Source: Ignavibacteriaceae bacterium (GTDB lineage Bacteria; Bacteroidota; Ignavibacteria; Ignavibacteriales; Ignavibacteriaceae). Taken from it: a DNA stretch of 6,847 nt. The stretch covers positions 1-6,847 of the forward strand of contig JAIOIM010000831.1 in NCBI GenBank assembly GCA_019912505.1. The letters run 5' to 3'. A program made the translations under genes and the position numbers. Below, one piece after another: positions 1 through 5,780 of the stretch (within the stretch, counting starts at the first letter, position 1; every line of letters starts with the position of its first letter). A model generated the notes under the pieces. It was not told where the DNA came from, ran no database searches, and saw only the letters and a list, made by a program, of their open reading frames with translations.

Positions 1-876
1 GGCGAGTGCCTCAAAAACAATTTCGTTTTTTTTAAATTTTGCCAGACGCTCCGGGGTTGCACCGAAAAAATATGAAGTGCCGCGTCTAAAGATAAAGTTA
101 TAACAGTTTGGATAAGCTGCTCTCAATTTTTTCTGAAGCGGGATGATGCTCTGCTCGCCGGAAAATAAAAACTCAACTTTACGAGAAAGAACAATTTTAT
201 CGATTTCACCGCTTTCTATATTTAGCAGAGAGGACTCCACTGCCTGTTTCCACTTTTTCTTCTCTTTTGGTGAGTTCCCGAAAACATTAAGTAATTCTAC
301 TTTAGAAATGTTTTCGCTATTTATTTTTATTGAATTGATGCTCTGCAGTTTTGCTTCGAATTTTTTTAGCAAAGCGCCAGCCGAATTGCCGGGGTTGGCT
401 AAAATATTAACAACAAATATTTTCTTATTTTCTTTTATTAAAAGAAGGAAATCGGGGACAAACCAGGTTGAATCTGAAAAATCTTTCCAGTTTTCATCGG
501 CGTGTTCCACCATAAATTTTACGCCGCCTACAAACAGGGGGAAAGTAAAATCATCAAACTTATGCGCGTTGGTTATTAAACTGTTTTGCCATTCTTTTAT
601 TTTTTTTACAGATGCTGCAAATCTTCCGCTTCCGTTTTCCGTTATTTCCAAACAGTTACCGAGGGCGGCAAAAGAAAACTGCTCATCAGGTTTTTCATAA
701 AAAAATGATAAGTCAAAATTAGTTGTAAGTTCCAACGGTTCAAAAAATGCAGGGGAGTCTTCAGCATTGAGCACAAAACTGATGATGTACGGGTTTACCT
801 GATTTTTAAGTTCTTTTTCTTTTTCGGATAGAAATGTAGAAAAAGTATTTGCCGAATTCGAGATAAAGTCTTCCAT
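1..876 (-). CDS. menF: Isochorismate synthase, N-terminal part (runs off left edge)
   Basis: The first 292 codons are present with no stop, so the C-terminal part lies outside the window. The product is a chorismate-binding enzyme, most likely the isochorismate synthase that converts chorismate to isochorismate at the entry to menaquinone synthesis in the cytoplasm. Visible family motifs are KIVLSR at residues 227-232, where the Lys is the usual general base. FRRGTSYFFGATPERL at 263-278 includes the conserved Glu after Pro, and the last residues (EALA) begin the conserved motif after it. The weakly conserved N-terminal half is normal for this family. The ATG at 876 starts the frame with no clear Shine-Dalgarno, but a good promoter lies just upstream. 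It follows rsgA on the same strand after 74 bases. Anthranilate or aminodeoxychorismate synthase component I are related alternatives. The FxFRRGxxxFxGATPERL pattern and the FCB context favour MenF. The rest of a men cluster may lie to the left. Confidence 0.87.
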   Translation of the reverse strand, partial: MEDFISNSANTFSTFLSEKEKELKNQVNPYIISFVLNAEDSPAFFEPLELTTNFDLSFFYEKPDEQFSFAALGNCLEITENGSGRFAASVKKIKEWQNSLITNAHKFDDFTFPLFVGGVKFMVEHADENWKDFSDSTWFVPDFLLLIKENKKIFVVNILANPGNSAGALLKKFEAKLQSINSIKINSENISKVELLNVFGNSPKEKKKWKQAVESSLLNIESGEIDKIVLSRKVEFLFSGEQSIIPLQKKLRAAYPNCYNFIFRRGTSYFFGATPERLAKFKKNEIVFEALA

Positions 877-899
877 TAATCTATAAATAAGTTTGTGCT

Positions 900-928
900 A
901 ATATAAAACTTAAATGAAAAGTTTTCAA
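900..928 (-). promoter_or_regulatory. Sigma70-type promoter for menF
   Basis: On the minus strand TTGAAA (923-928) is followed after exactly 17 bases by TATATT (900-905), each matching the consensus at 5 of 6 positions. The predicted transcript starts near 893 and leaves a leader of only about 17 bases without a recognisable ribosome binding site. It would allow menF to be transcribed separately from rsgA. Confidence 0.6.
915..927. repeat. 13-bp palindrome over the menF -35 region
   Basis: TGAAAA-G-TTTTCA is a perfect inverted repeat with 6-base arms and a single central base. It overlaps the -35 box and spacer of the proposed menF promoter. It may be an operator, but AT-rich palindromes of this size also arise by chance. 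Confidence 0.3.
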
Positions 929-950
929 ACTACTCATGCGAATATTATTA

Positions 951-1907
951 TTAAAAATTTATATCTTCCTCAATAGTATCGAGTACTCTTAAATAACTGT
1001 CATATCTTTCAAGCGAAATCTTTCCTGCATCAACCGCTTCAATAACCGAGCAGCCGGGTTCGTGGTGATGTGTACATGTATTAAAACGACATTCAGTCAT
1101 AAAATCATTAAACTCGATAAAATAATGTCCTAAATCTTCCTTACGAATCCCGAACGGATCAATTTCACGAACTCCCGGAGTATCAATAATAAAGGTGTTT
1201 TCATCTACTTTGTGCATCACGCTTGTTACGGTTGTGTGTGTGCCCTTGTCTGAGTAAGAACTTATTTCACCGGTTTCTAACTCCAGGTGCGGAAACAAAA
1301 AGTTAAGCAACGATGATTTCCCTACTCCGGACTGTCCCCAGAATAAACTTTTTTTCCCGGAAAGCATTTTTATTATTTGTCCGATTGCCTCACCCGTTTT
1401 TACACTTGTGGCAATAGCGTTGTATCCAATGCCGGTATAGAGTGACTGCCATAATTCTACAAGTTCATCATCATCAAGGTCTTTTTTATTTATAATTATA
1501 TTTACAGTCAGTTTACTGCTCTCACCGGCTACAATAAATCTATCGACTACTTTATTATTAAAGTGCGGTTCCAAAATGCTGCTGACGATAAACAGGTTGT
1601 CGATATTTGCAGCAATAATTTGTTCTAACCTTTCTCCTCTGTAGCTTGCGCCTTTAATGCGCGGCGATTTTCTTGAAAGATAATTTTTTCTCGGATTTAT
1701 TGTATGGATGACACCGCTTCCGTCCTTATTTATATCAAACTCAACGCAATCGCCCACAGCAGCTATATCTGTTGTGTAGAGTTTATCCTTTTTTAGGTTG
1801 TACGTTTTTTTGAATTTTCCTTTTAGCGAACATCTTACCTGTTCTCCGCTCTTTTCATCTATTACGTAATAGTCCTTGCTCTCTGATCGGCAGACGGTAC
1901 CGGTGAT
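951..1907 (-). CDS. rsgA: Small-subunit ribosome biogenesis GTPase RsgA, apparent non-AUG start
   Basis: RsgA is a circularly permuted GTPase that binds the 30S subunit and assists its late maturation. Numbering from an ATC start at 1907 gives 318 residues, a normal family length. An OB fold covers about 1-75. The GTPase motifs appear in permuted order: G4 NKKD at 140-143, the P-loop GQSGVGKSS at 191-199, the Thr-rich switch (THTTVTS) around 223-229, and G3 DTPG at 242-245. The C-terminal zinc-binding Cys-x4-Cys-x-His-x5-Cys is C273, C278, H280, C286. The frame has no ATG, GTG or TTG between its upstream stop (1938-1940) and the GTG at 1757. Starting at that GTG would remove most of the OB fold. 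The ATC at 1905-1907 lies where the family Met is expected (x-T-G-T-V) and sits 4 bases after GGAGG. Either a rare AUC start or a single-base change of ATG explains this. Function is certain, start is not. Confidence 0.93.
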   Translation of the reverse strand: MTGTVCRSESKDYYVIDEKSGEQVRCSLKGKFKKTYNLKKDKLYTTDIAAVGDCVEFDINKDGSGVIHTINPRKNYLSRKSPRIKGASYRGERLEQIIAANIDNLFIVSSILEPHFNNKVVDRFIVAGESSKLTVNIIINKKDLDDDELVELWQSLYTGIGYNAIATSVKTGEAIGQIIKMLSGKKSLFWGQSGVGKSSLLNFLFPHLELETGEISSYSDKGTHTTVTSVMHKVDENTFIIDTPGVREIDPFGIRKEDLGHYFIEFNDFMTECRFNTCTHHHEPGCSVIEAVDAGKISLERYDSYLRVLDTIEEDINF

Positions 1908-1910
1908 AAA

Positions 1911-1916
1911 TCCTCC
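1911..1916 (-). promoter_or_regulatory. Shine-Dalgarno of rsgA
   Basis: The minus strand reads GGAGGA here, a near-perfect match to the anti-Shine-Dalgarno sequence. It is directly followed by TTT ATC ACC GGT in the RsgA frame. It decides the start: initiation must occur within a few bases, where the only start-like codon is ATC at 1905-1907. Confidence 0.6.
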
Positions 1917-1940
1917 GTGAATAATAAAAATATTTTTCTA

Positions 1941-2395
1941 TGTGAAGATAAAGCCCGCCGAATTTTTAAGCAATACTGTTTAGTAGATAGTTTTGCTGTA
2001 TATCATTTTAATTTAAGCGTTATGTTCGGTGCTAAAATGCGTAAATTGGTGCAAAAAAGTATTTGTGCCAAACTGCCGAATAGAATATTGTTAATAAACT
2101 ATTCCGATGTTTTTATGGTTGGGCAGATATATTTTAATAACTCATGTTATGCAGAGACTGTAAATGAATAGCACCGATATATAGAGGTTTTGTGAAAGCA
2201 TGGCAATTATAAATTTTATATTGCGTAAGGTGACTTGAGTAATCGTATTAATTATTGAAAATTATTTTACTTTACTCATAAATGAATAACCGGCAGAACA
2301 ACAAGAGGGAAAGAAAATATAATTTGATAAACCCGCTCCAGATTTGTTAGTAAATAATAATATGTTAATATTTATGAAAATGATAATGGAAATAA
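1941..2395. other. Intergenic region between divergent rsgA and Crp-family gene
   Basis: About 455 AT-rich bases separate the two divergent genes. The only frame of any length is a plus-strand GTG frame at 1917-2171 (84 codons). It overlaps the rsgA 5' end, has no ribosome binding site, and its translation shows no recognisable domain, so I do not call it. I see no tRNA fold, riboswitch signature or strong hairpin. The region must carry both promoters. The crp-side promoter cannot be placed confidently: TTGATA near 2322 has no good -10 box at proper spacing. Confidence 0.6.
1945..1973 (-). promoter_or_regulatory. Possible rsgA promoter
   Basis: On the minus strand TTGCTT (1968-1973) is followed after 17 bases by TATCTT (1945-1950). 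The match to sigma70 boxes is only moderate. The spacing and the predicted leader of about 30 bases to the rsgA Shine-Dalgarno and start are reasonable. Confidence 0.3.
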
Positions 2396-3088
2396 ATGAT
2401 GGCTGATAAATCAAAACTCTGGTACCTCGAAAATTTTAACCTGTTTTCCGGTTTAAAACCTGAAAGTATGGATGATCTTAACATGATTTCTTCAATGTAT
2501 GAAGCAAACAAAGAAGAACCAATTTATTTTGCCAGCGAACCATCATCCTCGATATTTTTCTTAAAAGCAGGGCGCGTTAAAATTACAAAATATTCAAGTG
2601 ACGGTACTGAAAAAATATTAACCATCATAAACCCCGGCGAAATTTTTGGTGAAATGTCCTATTTAGATGAAACCGAAAGGACAGATTATGCAGTGGCGGT
2701 TGAATCGTCCATTATATGTTCAATAAACAAAAATGAACTTGAAGCATTTATAGAAAAGAACCCAGAGTTAAATTTAAGGTTGACAAAAATATTAGGGTTA
2801 AAACTCAAGAGTTTTTCAGAACGTGTTGAAGATTTAATTTTTAAGGATGCCGACCAGCGGGTAGCATCATTTATCCTAAGATATACCGAAAAAAATGGTA
2901 AAACTGTCGGCAATCAAATATTTGTAAAGCCGTTTCTTAAACACCAAAATATTGGAGAACTGACCGCTTGTTCGCGCCAAACGGTAAATTATATAATGAC
3001 CGATTTAAGAAAAAAGGGAATTATTGATTTCGACAGAAATAAACTCGTCGTAAATGATATAAATAAATTAAGGGCAATAATTACGTAG
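2396..3088 (+). CDS. Crp/Fnr-family transcriptional regulator
   Basis: This cytoplasmic DNA-binding regulator of 230 residues has the usual two-domain layout. An N-terminal cyclic-nucleotide-binding beta-roll spans about 12-125, a dimerisation helix about 126-150, and a C-terminal winged helix-turn-helix about 155-228. The phosphate-binding cassette region reads FGEMSYLDETERTDYAVA (84-101), keeping Gly-Glu and an Arg (R95), with T96 where E. coli CRP has Ser83. Cyclic nucleotide binding is therefore possible but unproven. The only cysteines are C108 and C192, so an FNR-type iron-sulfur cluster is excluded. The recognition helix is CSRQTVNYIMTDLRKKG. Relative to CRP it keeps the equivalent of Arg180 but has Gln for Glu181 and Tyr for Arg185, so a changed DNA site is expected. 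A TAA directly precedes the tandem ATG ATG (2396, 2399), fixing the 5' limit. No clear Shine-Dalgarno is present. It is convergent with the next gene. Confidence 0.9.
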   Translation: MMADKSKLWYLENFNLFSGLKPESMDDLNMISSMYEANKEEPIYFASEPSSSIFFLKAGRVKITKYSSDGTEKILTIINPGEIFGEMSYLDETERTDYAVAVESSIICSINKNELEAFIEKNPELNLRLTKILGLKLKSFSERVEDLIFKDADQRVASFILRYTEKNGKTVGNQIFVKPFLKHQNIGELTACSRQTVNYIMTDLRKKGIIDFDRNKLVVNDINKLRAIIT

Positions 3089-3120
3089 TTATAAAAGTAA
3101 CGCGACAAGCAGGCGGATAG

Positions 3121-3161
3121 AAAAAAATATAAAATAATAGGCTGCCGATAGATCAGCAGCC
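3121..3161 (-). terminator. Intrinsic terminator of the small membrane-protein gene, possibly bidirectional
   Basis: GGCTGC and GCAGCC form a 6-bp GC-rich stem (3140-3161), possibly extended by inner GA/TC pairs after one mismatch. On the minus strand it is followed by a T-rich run (3121-3139) ending in seven T. It lies 42 bases beyond the membrane-protein stop. On the plus strand it could also end the Crp-family transcript, but only a weak T-rich stretch follows there. Confidence 0.55.
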
Positions 3162-3203
3162 GTAAATAAGTTTCTTTTACTTATAAATTAAAACATCATT
3201 TAT

Positions 3204-3662
3204 TTATGCAATTGCTTTGGAGCCAGCATATTCTGGAGTATAAATACCACCGAGAACAGCGCCATAAATTAGATGACCAATAAGACTTGCCATTGCCACT
3301 ATTACCGATCCTGAAAATAATCCGGAAATGTAACTTCCACCCGCGAGCACACTCATCATAGGCATAACCATAATTTGGGCTGCTAACCATGGTATTAAAC
3401 CGAATATGGCGCCGCTAAAAATATTTGCCGGTTTATCTGTTTGCTTTAAATAAATTGAAGCAAAGTTAATTGCTAAAACTTCGCCAATCATTAAATGAGC
3501 AGCCCAGCCCACAATTACAGGCGCACCCATTGCATCGGCTAACATGTTTGGGATGTTCATTTCAAATCCCATTAAAGGCGCCATGAATGTAAAAGCTGTC
3601 ATTGCAGCGGTGGCAATTATGCCGGCAAGTAATGCCGAAGAGAGGGAAAATTTCGATTTCAT
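3204..3662 (-). CDS. Small four-helix integral membrane protein of unknown function (DUF6789-like)
   Basis: The product has 152 residues with about four transmembrane helices, near 8-31, 47-71, 81-107 and 118-141, and belongs in the inner membrane. Conserved-looking features are the Gly/Ala-rich first helix with an Ala-Thr-x-x-Met-Thr pattern and MAPLMG (27-32). GWAAHLMIG (52-60), PWLAAQIMVMPMM (91-103) and GHLIYGAVLG (129-138) follow. From memory it resembles the uncharacterised DUF6789 type of proteins; the exact family is not certain. No catalytic or metal site is evident beyond the two helix-embedded histidines H56 and H130. The ATG at 3662 is well supported: GGAG (3669-3672) lies 6 bases upstream and a near-consensus promoter lies further up. 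It is monocistronic, with its own promoter and terminator, and convergent with the Crp-family gene. A dyad over its promoter suggests regulation by a Crp-like protein. Confidence 0.82.
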   Translation of the reverse strand: MKSKFSLSSALLAGIIATAAMTAFTFMAPLMGFEMNIPNMLADAMGAPVIVGWAAHLMIGEVLAINFASIYLKQTDKPANIFSGAIFGLIPWLAAQIMVMPMMSVLAGGSYISGLFSGSVIVAMASLIGHLIYGAVLGGIYTPEYAGSKAIA

Positions 3663-3704
3663 TGATAACTCCGTTAAATTAGTTGATTAAATTTCTGGAG
3701 TAAT

Positions 3705-3735
3705 ATTATATAATGTTTGATGGATGTTCTGTCAA
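3705..3735 (-). promoter_or_regulatory. Strong sigma70-type promoter of the small membrane-protein gene
   Basis: On the minus strand a perfect TTGACA (3730-3735) is followed after 17 bases by TATATA (3707-3712), or after 19 bases by a perfect TATAAT (3705-3710). Transcription should begin near 3698-3700, giving a leader of about 37 bases that carries the GGAG ribosome binding site. Confidence 0.75.
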
Positions 3736-3745
3736 GTTTTTGACA
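3730..3745. promoter_or_regulatory. Candidate Crp-family operator (TGTCA-N6-TGACA dyad)
   Basis: TGTCAA-GTTT-TTGACA is a perfect inverted repeat with 6-base arms. Written as TGTCA-N6-TGACA it has exactly the geometry of a CRP site (TGTGA-N6-TCACA) with one base per half-site changed. One arm is the -35 box of the minus-strand promoter. Its centre falls about 38-40 bases upstream of the predicted start, close to a class II activator position. The likely binder is the Crp-family regulator at 2396-3088; this is inference. Confidence 0.45.
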
Positions 3746-3812
3746 AATCTCGATTTTTATCTTGAACAGAAAATGTATTGAAGCGTGTTTATATACTACG
3801 ATGGTTTAGATC

Positions 3813-3839
3813 AAAAAAAAAGCCGCCGGGCAGGCGGCT
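3813..3839 (-). terminator. Rho-independent terminator of the lipoprotein/OMP operon
   Basis: AGCCGCC (3821-3827) and GGCGGCT (3833-3839) form a perfect 7-bp GC-rich stem with a 5-base loop. On the minus strand it is followed immediately by an uninterrupted run of T (3813-3820). It lies 23 bases past the stop of the barrel gene and closes that operon. Confidence 0.92.
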
Positions 3840-3862
3840 AAAATATTTAATTAAGATAGATT

Positions 3863-5293
3863 TTAAAATCTATAAGTTATAGTCATCATTACGTTGTCGA
3901 GCGTAATTTCCTGAAATGTGCGCGATACGTTTGAACCGTAATTGTCGCCAAAGTCGTTCCACCAACCGTGTACATAACTTAAATCGATGCCGATTGTTTC
4001 ATCGGTAAGAAAGCCGATACCGCCGGTAATATATTTCTTGTCATATTCTGAAGGATCGTCCTGATAGGCAGAACGCTGAACAAAATAACCGGCACGTAAA
4101 CGCAACCCGATATTTGGAATAGTGTATTCCAAACCGGCGTTATAATTAACTACAGCGCGTAAAAAATCTTTAACATCTTTATTAATACCTTCGATGTATT
4201 GAGATGATAAACCGTTACCCGCACCGCTGAATTTTATTTGTTTGTAATCAACAAGTGTCACCTCTGCGCTTGCAACAAGCCCCTTCAAACTGTAAGATAA
4301 ACCTGCGCCGAGTTCAAACGGAGTGGTAATATCATATTCAACATTATCGCTGTATTTCGCTTCATCAAGATAATAAACCGCACCGGTGCCGAATTCACTT
4401 TTGCCGGCTACATCGAATTTTTCTTTTATCGTAAATGATTTTGGGAATTGAATAGTTGCGCCGAATCTAAAATTATTTTTCATCTGGTAAAGGATACCAA
4501 CTTTTGCATCCCAGCCGGAAATATCCCAATTTAATATTCTATTCAAATAAAATGTACGGAAGTCTTCAGTGCCGGCGGTTGCCGGATCAGTTTTCCCCTG
4601 GTAAATATTTTTTGTATCGTCTTCGTAATATTCGTTATTCCAGGTATAGCTGCCGGTGTTAATATTTAAATTAGCTCCCACAAATAGATTTGGCGATACT
4701 TCCATGGCGCCTGAAAACGTCCAATTATTTAATATACCCGATGATAGGCTATTGCCGCTTTGATTTAAATTTCCATTAATCGGAGTATTGTTATTCACAT
4801 CGGTCAAGTAAAGATCGAAGGGAATGTCAGTGTTTAAAAAGTCTTGTATCAAAGATGTTGAACTGTTGTTAAAACCATCGAACTTTAGTGCACCGTTAAA
4901 ATCTTTGGTTGCATGATATGACATTCCAAATACAAGGCTGCCCCGCATAGTAGGGAAAGGAAAAGCAAAACTAATTCTATCTAACTTTGTTGAACTGTTA
5001 GAATAAGTTGTATTGTTTCCCATGAATGTGGTTTTATTATTAAAATTTGAATAATCTATTCCACCTGACAATTCAAGCCTCTTTATTAATCCCATTCCTG
5101 CGGGGTTAAAATACATTGCCGAAGCGTCATCGCTTAAAGCGATATAACTGTTACCCATACCAAGCGCTCTTGCATTAGGCGAAAGCCCAGGGTATGCAAG
5201 TCTCAATGCATCATTAATACCTTGTGCAAACACGCCCGATGTTAGTGTAACAAATAGGATGGAAAAAGTTGCTGCAATCCTATATCGTTTCAT
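3863..5293 (-). CDS. Outer-membrane beta-barrel of the OmpP1/FadL/TodX type
   Basis: The 476-residue exported protein has a Sec signal peptide at 1-23 (basic MKRYR, hydrophobic core, cleavage near VFA-Q). After it comes the segment SPNARALGMGNSYIALSDDA (38-57) and then YFNPAGMG (61-68). This pattern is typical of the N-terminal hatch region of FadL-like proteins and the related PorV-like barrels. The rest alternates amphipathic beta-strands with Asn/Ser/Thr-rich loops. One long loop near 140-190 is unusually rich in Asn, and the chain ends in TITYRF with the terminal Phe expected of an outer-membrane assembly signal. FadL relatives take up long-chain fatty acids or other hydrophobic compounds; the substrate here is unknown. 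The ATG overlaps the upstream lipoprotein stop (TAATG), and GGAGG (5303-5307) in the last codons of that gene serves as its ribosome binding site, implying translational coupling. It is the last gene of the operon. Confidence 0.85.
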   Translation of the reverse strand: MKRYRIAATFSILFVTLTSGVFAQGINDALRLAYPGLSPNARALGMGNSYIALSDDASAMYFNPAGMGLIKRLELSGGIDYSNFNNKTTFMGNNTTYSNSSTKLDRISFAFPFPTMRGSLVFGMSYHATKDFNGALKFDGFNNSSTSLIQDFLNTDIPFDLYLTDVNNNTPINGNLNQSGNSLSSGILNNWTFSGAMEVSPNLFVGANLNINTGSYTWNNEYYEDDTKNIYQGKTDPATAGTEDFRTFYLNRILNWDISGWDAKVGILYQMKNNFRFGATIQFPKSFTIKEKFDVAGKSEFGTGAVYYLDEAKYSDNVEYDITTPFELGAGLSYSLKGLVASAEVTLVDYKQIKFSGAGNGLSSQYIEGINKDVKDFLRAVVNYNAGLEYTIPNIGLRLRAGYFVQRSAYQDDPSEYDKKYITGGIGFLTDETIGIDLSYVHGWWNDFGDNYGSNVSRTFQEITLDNVMMTITYRF

Positions 5294-5775
5294 TATTTTC
5301 TTCCTCCGCTGTTTCTTGTGCCGTCATTATTCCGTGCTTTATCTTCCTTACTACTTGAACTGGGGCGGGTAGTTGTTGTTGTATTATCAGTCTTCTCAAC
5401 AGTTGGTCTCCGCTCAGTATCTCTATTGCTAGGTGGAGTTACTGTGCTTCCTGTTCCAATAGCTGCTGGATCGGTTGTTAAAATAGGCAGCCTTCCAGAA
5501 GCCGGGTTTCTACCTCCATCTGGATTTCTGACACCTGACCGGTCGTGTTGAATGCGTTCCTTTGTAATAGGAGCAACATCTGTGTTATAAATCTGGGCAA
5601 CATTAACCCACCAGGGATATTCATAGTAGGTTATATAATAATCGTTATCGTAGTAATAATTATTTGTTTCATAATTATCCGGCATAGGCACATCGGGAGT
5701 CCAGATAACTGTGTAGCAACCCTGCATAAAAAATATTACTGTGAAAACCATCGGGATTAAAATATATTTTTTCAT
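5293..5775 (-). CDS. Tyr-rich lipoprotein with low-complexity tail, unknown function
   Basis: The 160-residue protein starts with a lipoprotein signal peptide (MKKYILIPMVFTVIFF) and the lipobox MQGC, so C20 should be lipidated after cleavage. A short aromatic segment follows, with nine Tyr between 35 and 53 and then WW at 55-56. After a brief more ordinary stretch (57-78) comes a disordered tail rich in Gly, Asn, Arg, Ser, Thr and Pro. The tail includes GVRNPDGGRNPASGR (81-95) and a Thr run at 132-136. The layout and the GCYT and GVRN motifs mirror the gene before it, suggesting a shortened paralogue or a partner of the same type. It starts 5 bases after that gene, with AGG (5784-5786) as a modest ribosome binding site, and its stop overlaps the barrel start. 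I recognise no named family. Surface or periplasmic placement is open. Confidence 0.75.
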   Translation of the reverse strand: MKKYILIPMVFTVIFFMQGCYTVIWTPDVPMPDNYETNNYYYDNDYYITYYEYPWWVNVAQIYNTDVAPITKERIQHDRSGVRNPDGGRNPASGRLPILTTDPAAIGTGSTVTPPSNRDTERRPTVEKTDNTTTTTRPSSSSKEDKARNNDGTRNSGGRK

Positions 5776-5780
5776 TTTTA

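Noticed and set aside
143..700. Plus-strand 185-codon frame
   Set aside because: It is antisense to a clear isochorismate synthase reading frame; the Phe/Ser-rich translation is the usual mirror of Lys/Glu-rich coding.
2038..2078. Possible sigma54 promoter on the minus strand (TGGCAC ... TTGCA)
   Set aside because: The GG and GC dinucleotides are 15 bases apart instead of the required 10.
2040..2080. Inverted repeat TTGGTGCA / TGTGCCAA in the intergenic region
   Set aside because: The arms mismatch in the middle and enclose an AT-rich loop; too weak to call an operator or terminator.
1917..2171. Plus-strand 84-codon frame starting with GTG
   Set aside because: It overlaps the rsgA 5' end in the opposite direction, has no ribosome binding site, and its translation shows no recognisable domain. 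Probably a chance frame in AT-rich intergenic DNA.
3166..3184. Inverted repeat ATAAGT-N7-ACTTAT as terminator of the Crp-family gene
   Set aside because: The stem is AT-rich and short and no T-run follows on the plus strand; it would be a poor terminator.
3730..3745. FNR or FixK box at the membrane-protein promoter
   Set aside because: Those boxes read TTGAN-N4-NTCAA. Here the half-sites are in the opposite order (GTCAA-N4-TTGAC), so the geometry is that of a CRP site instead.
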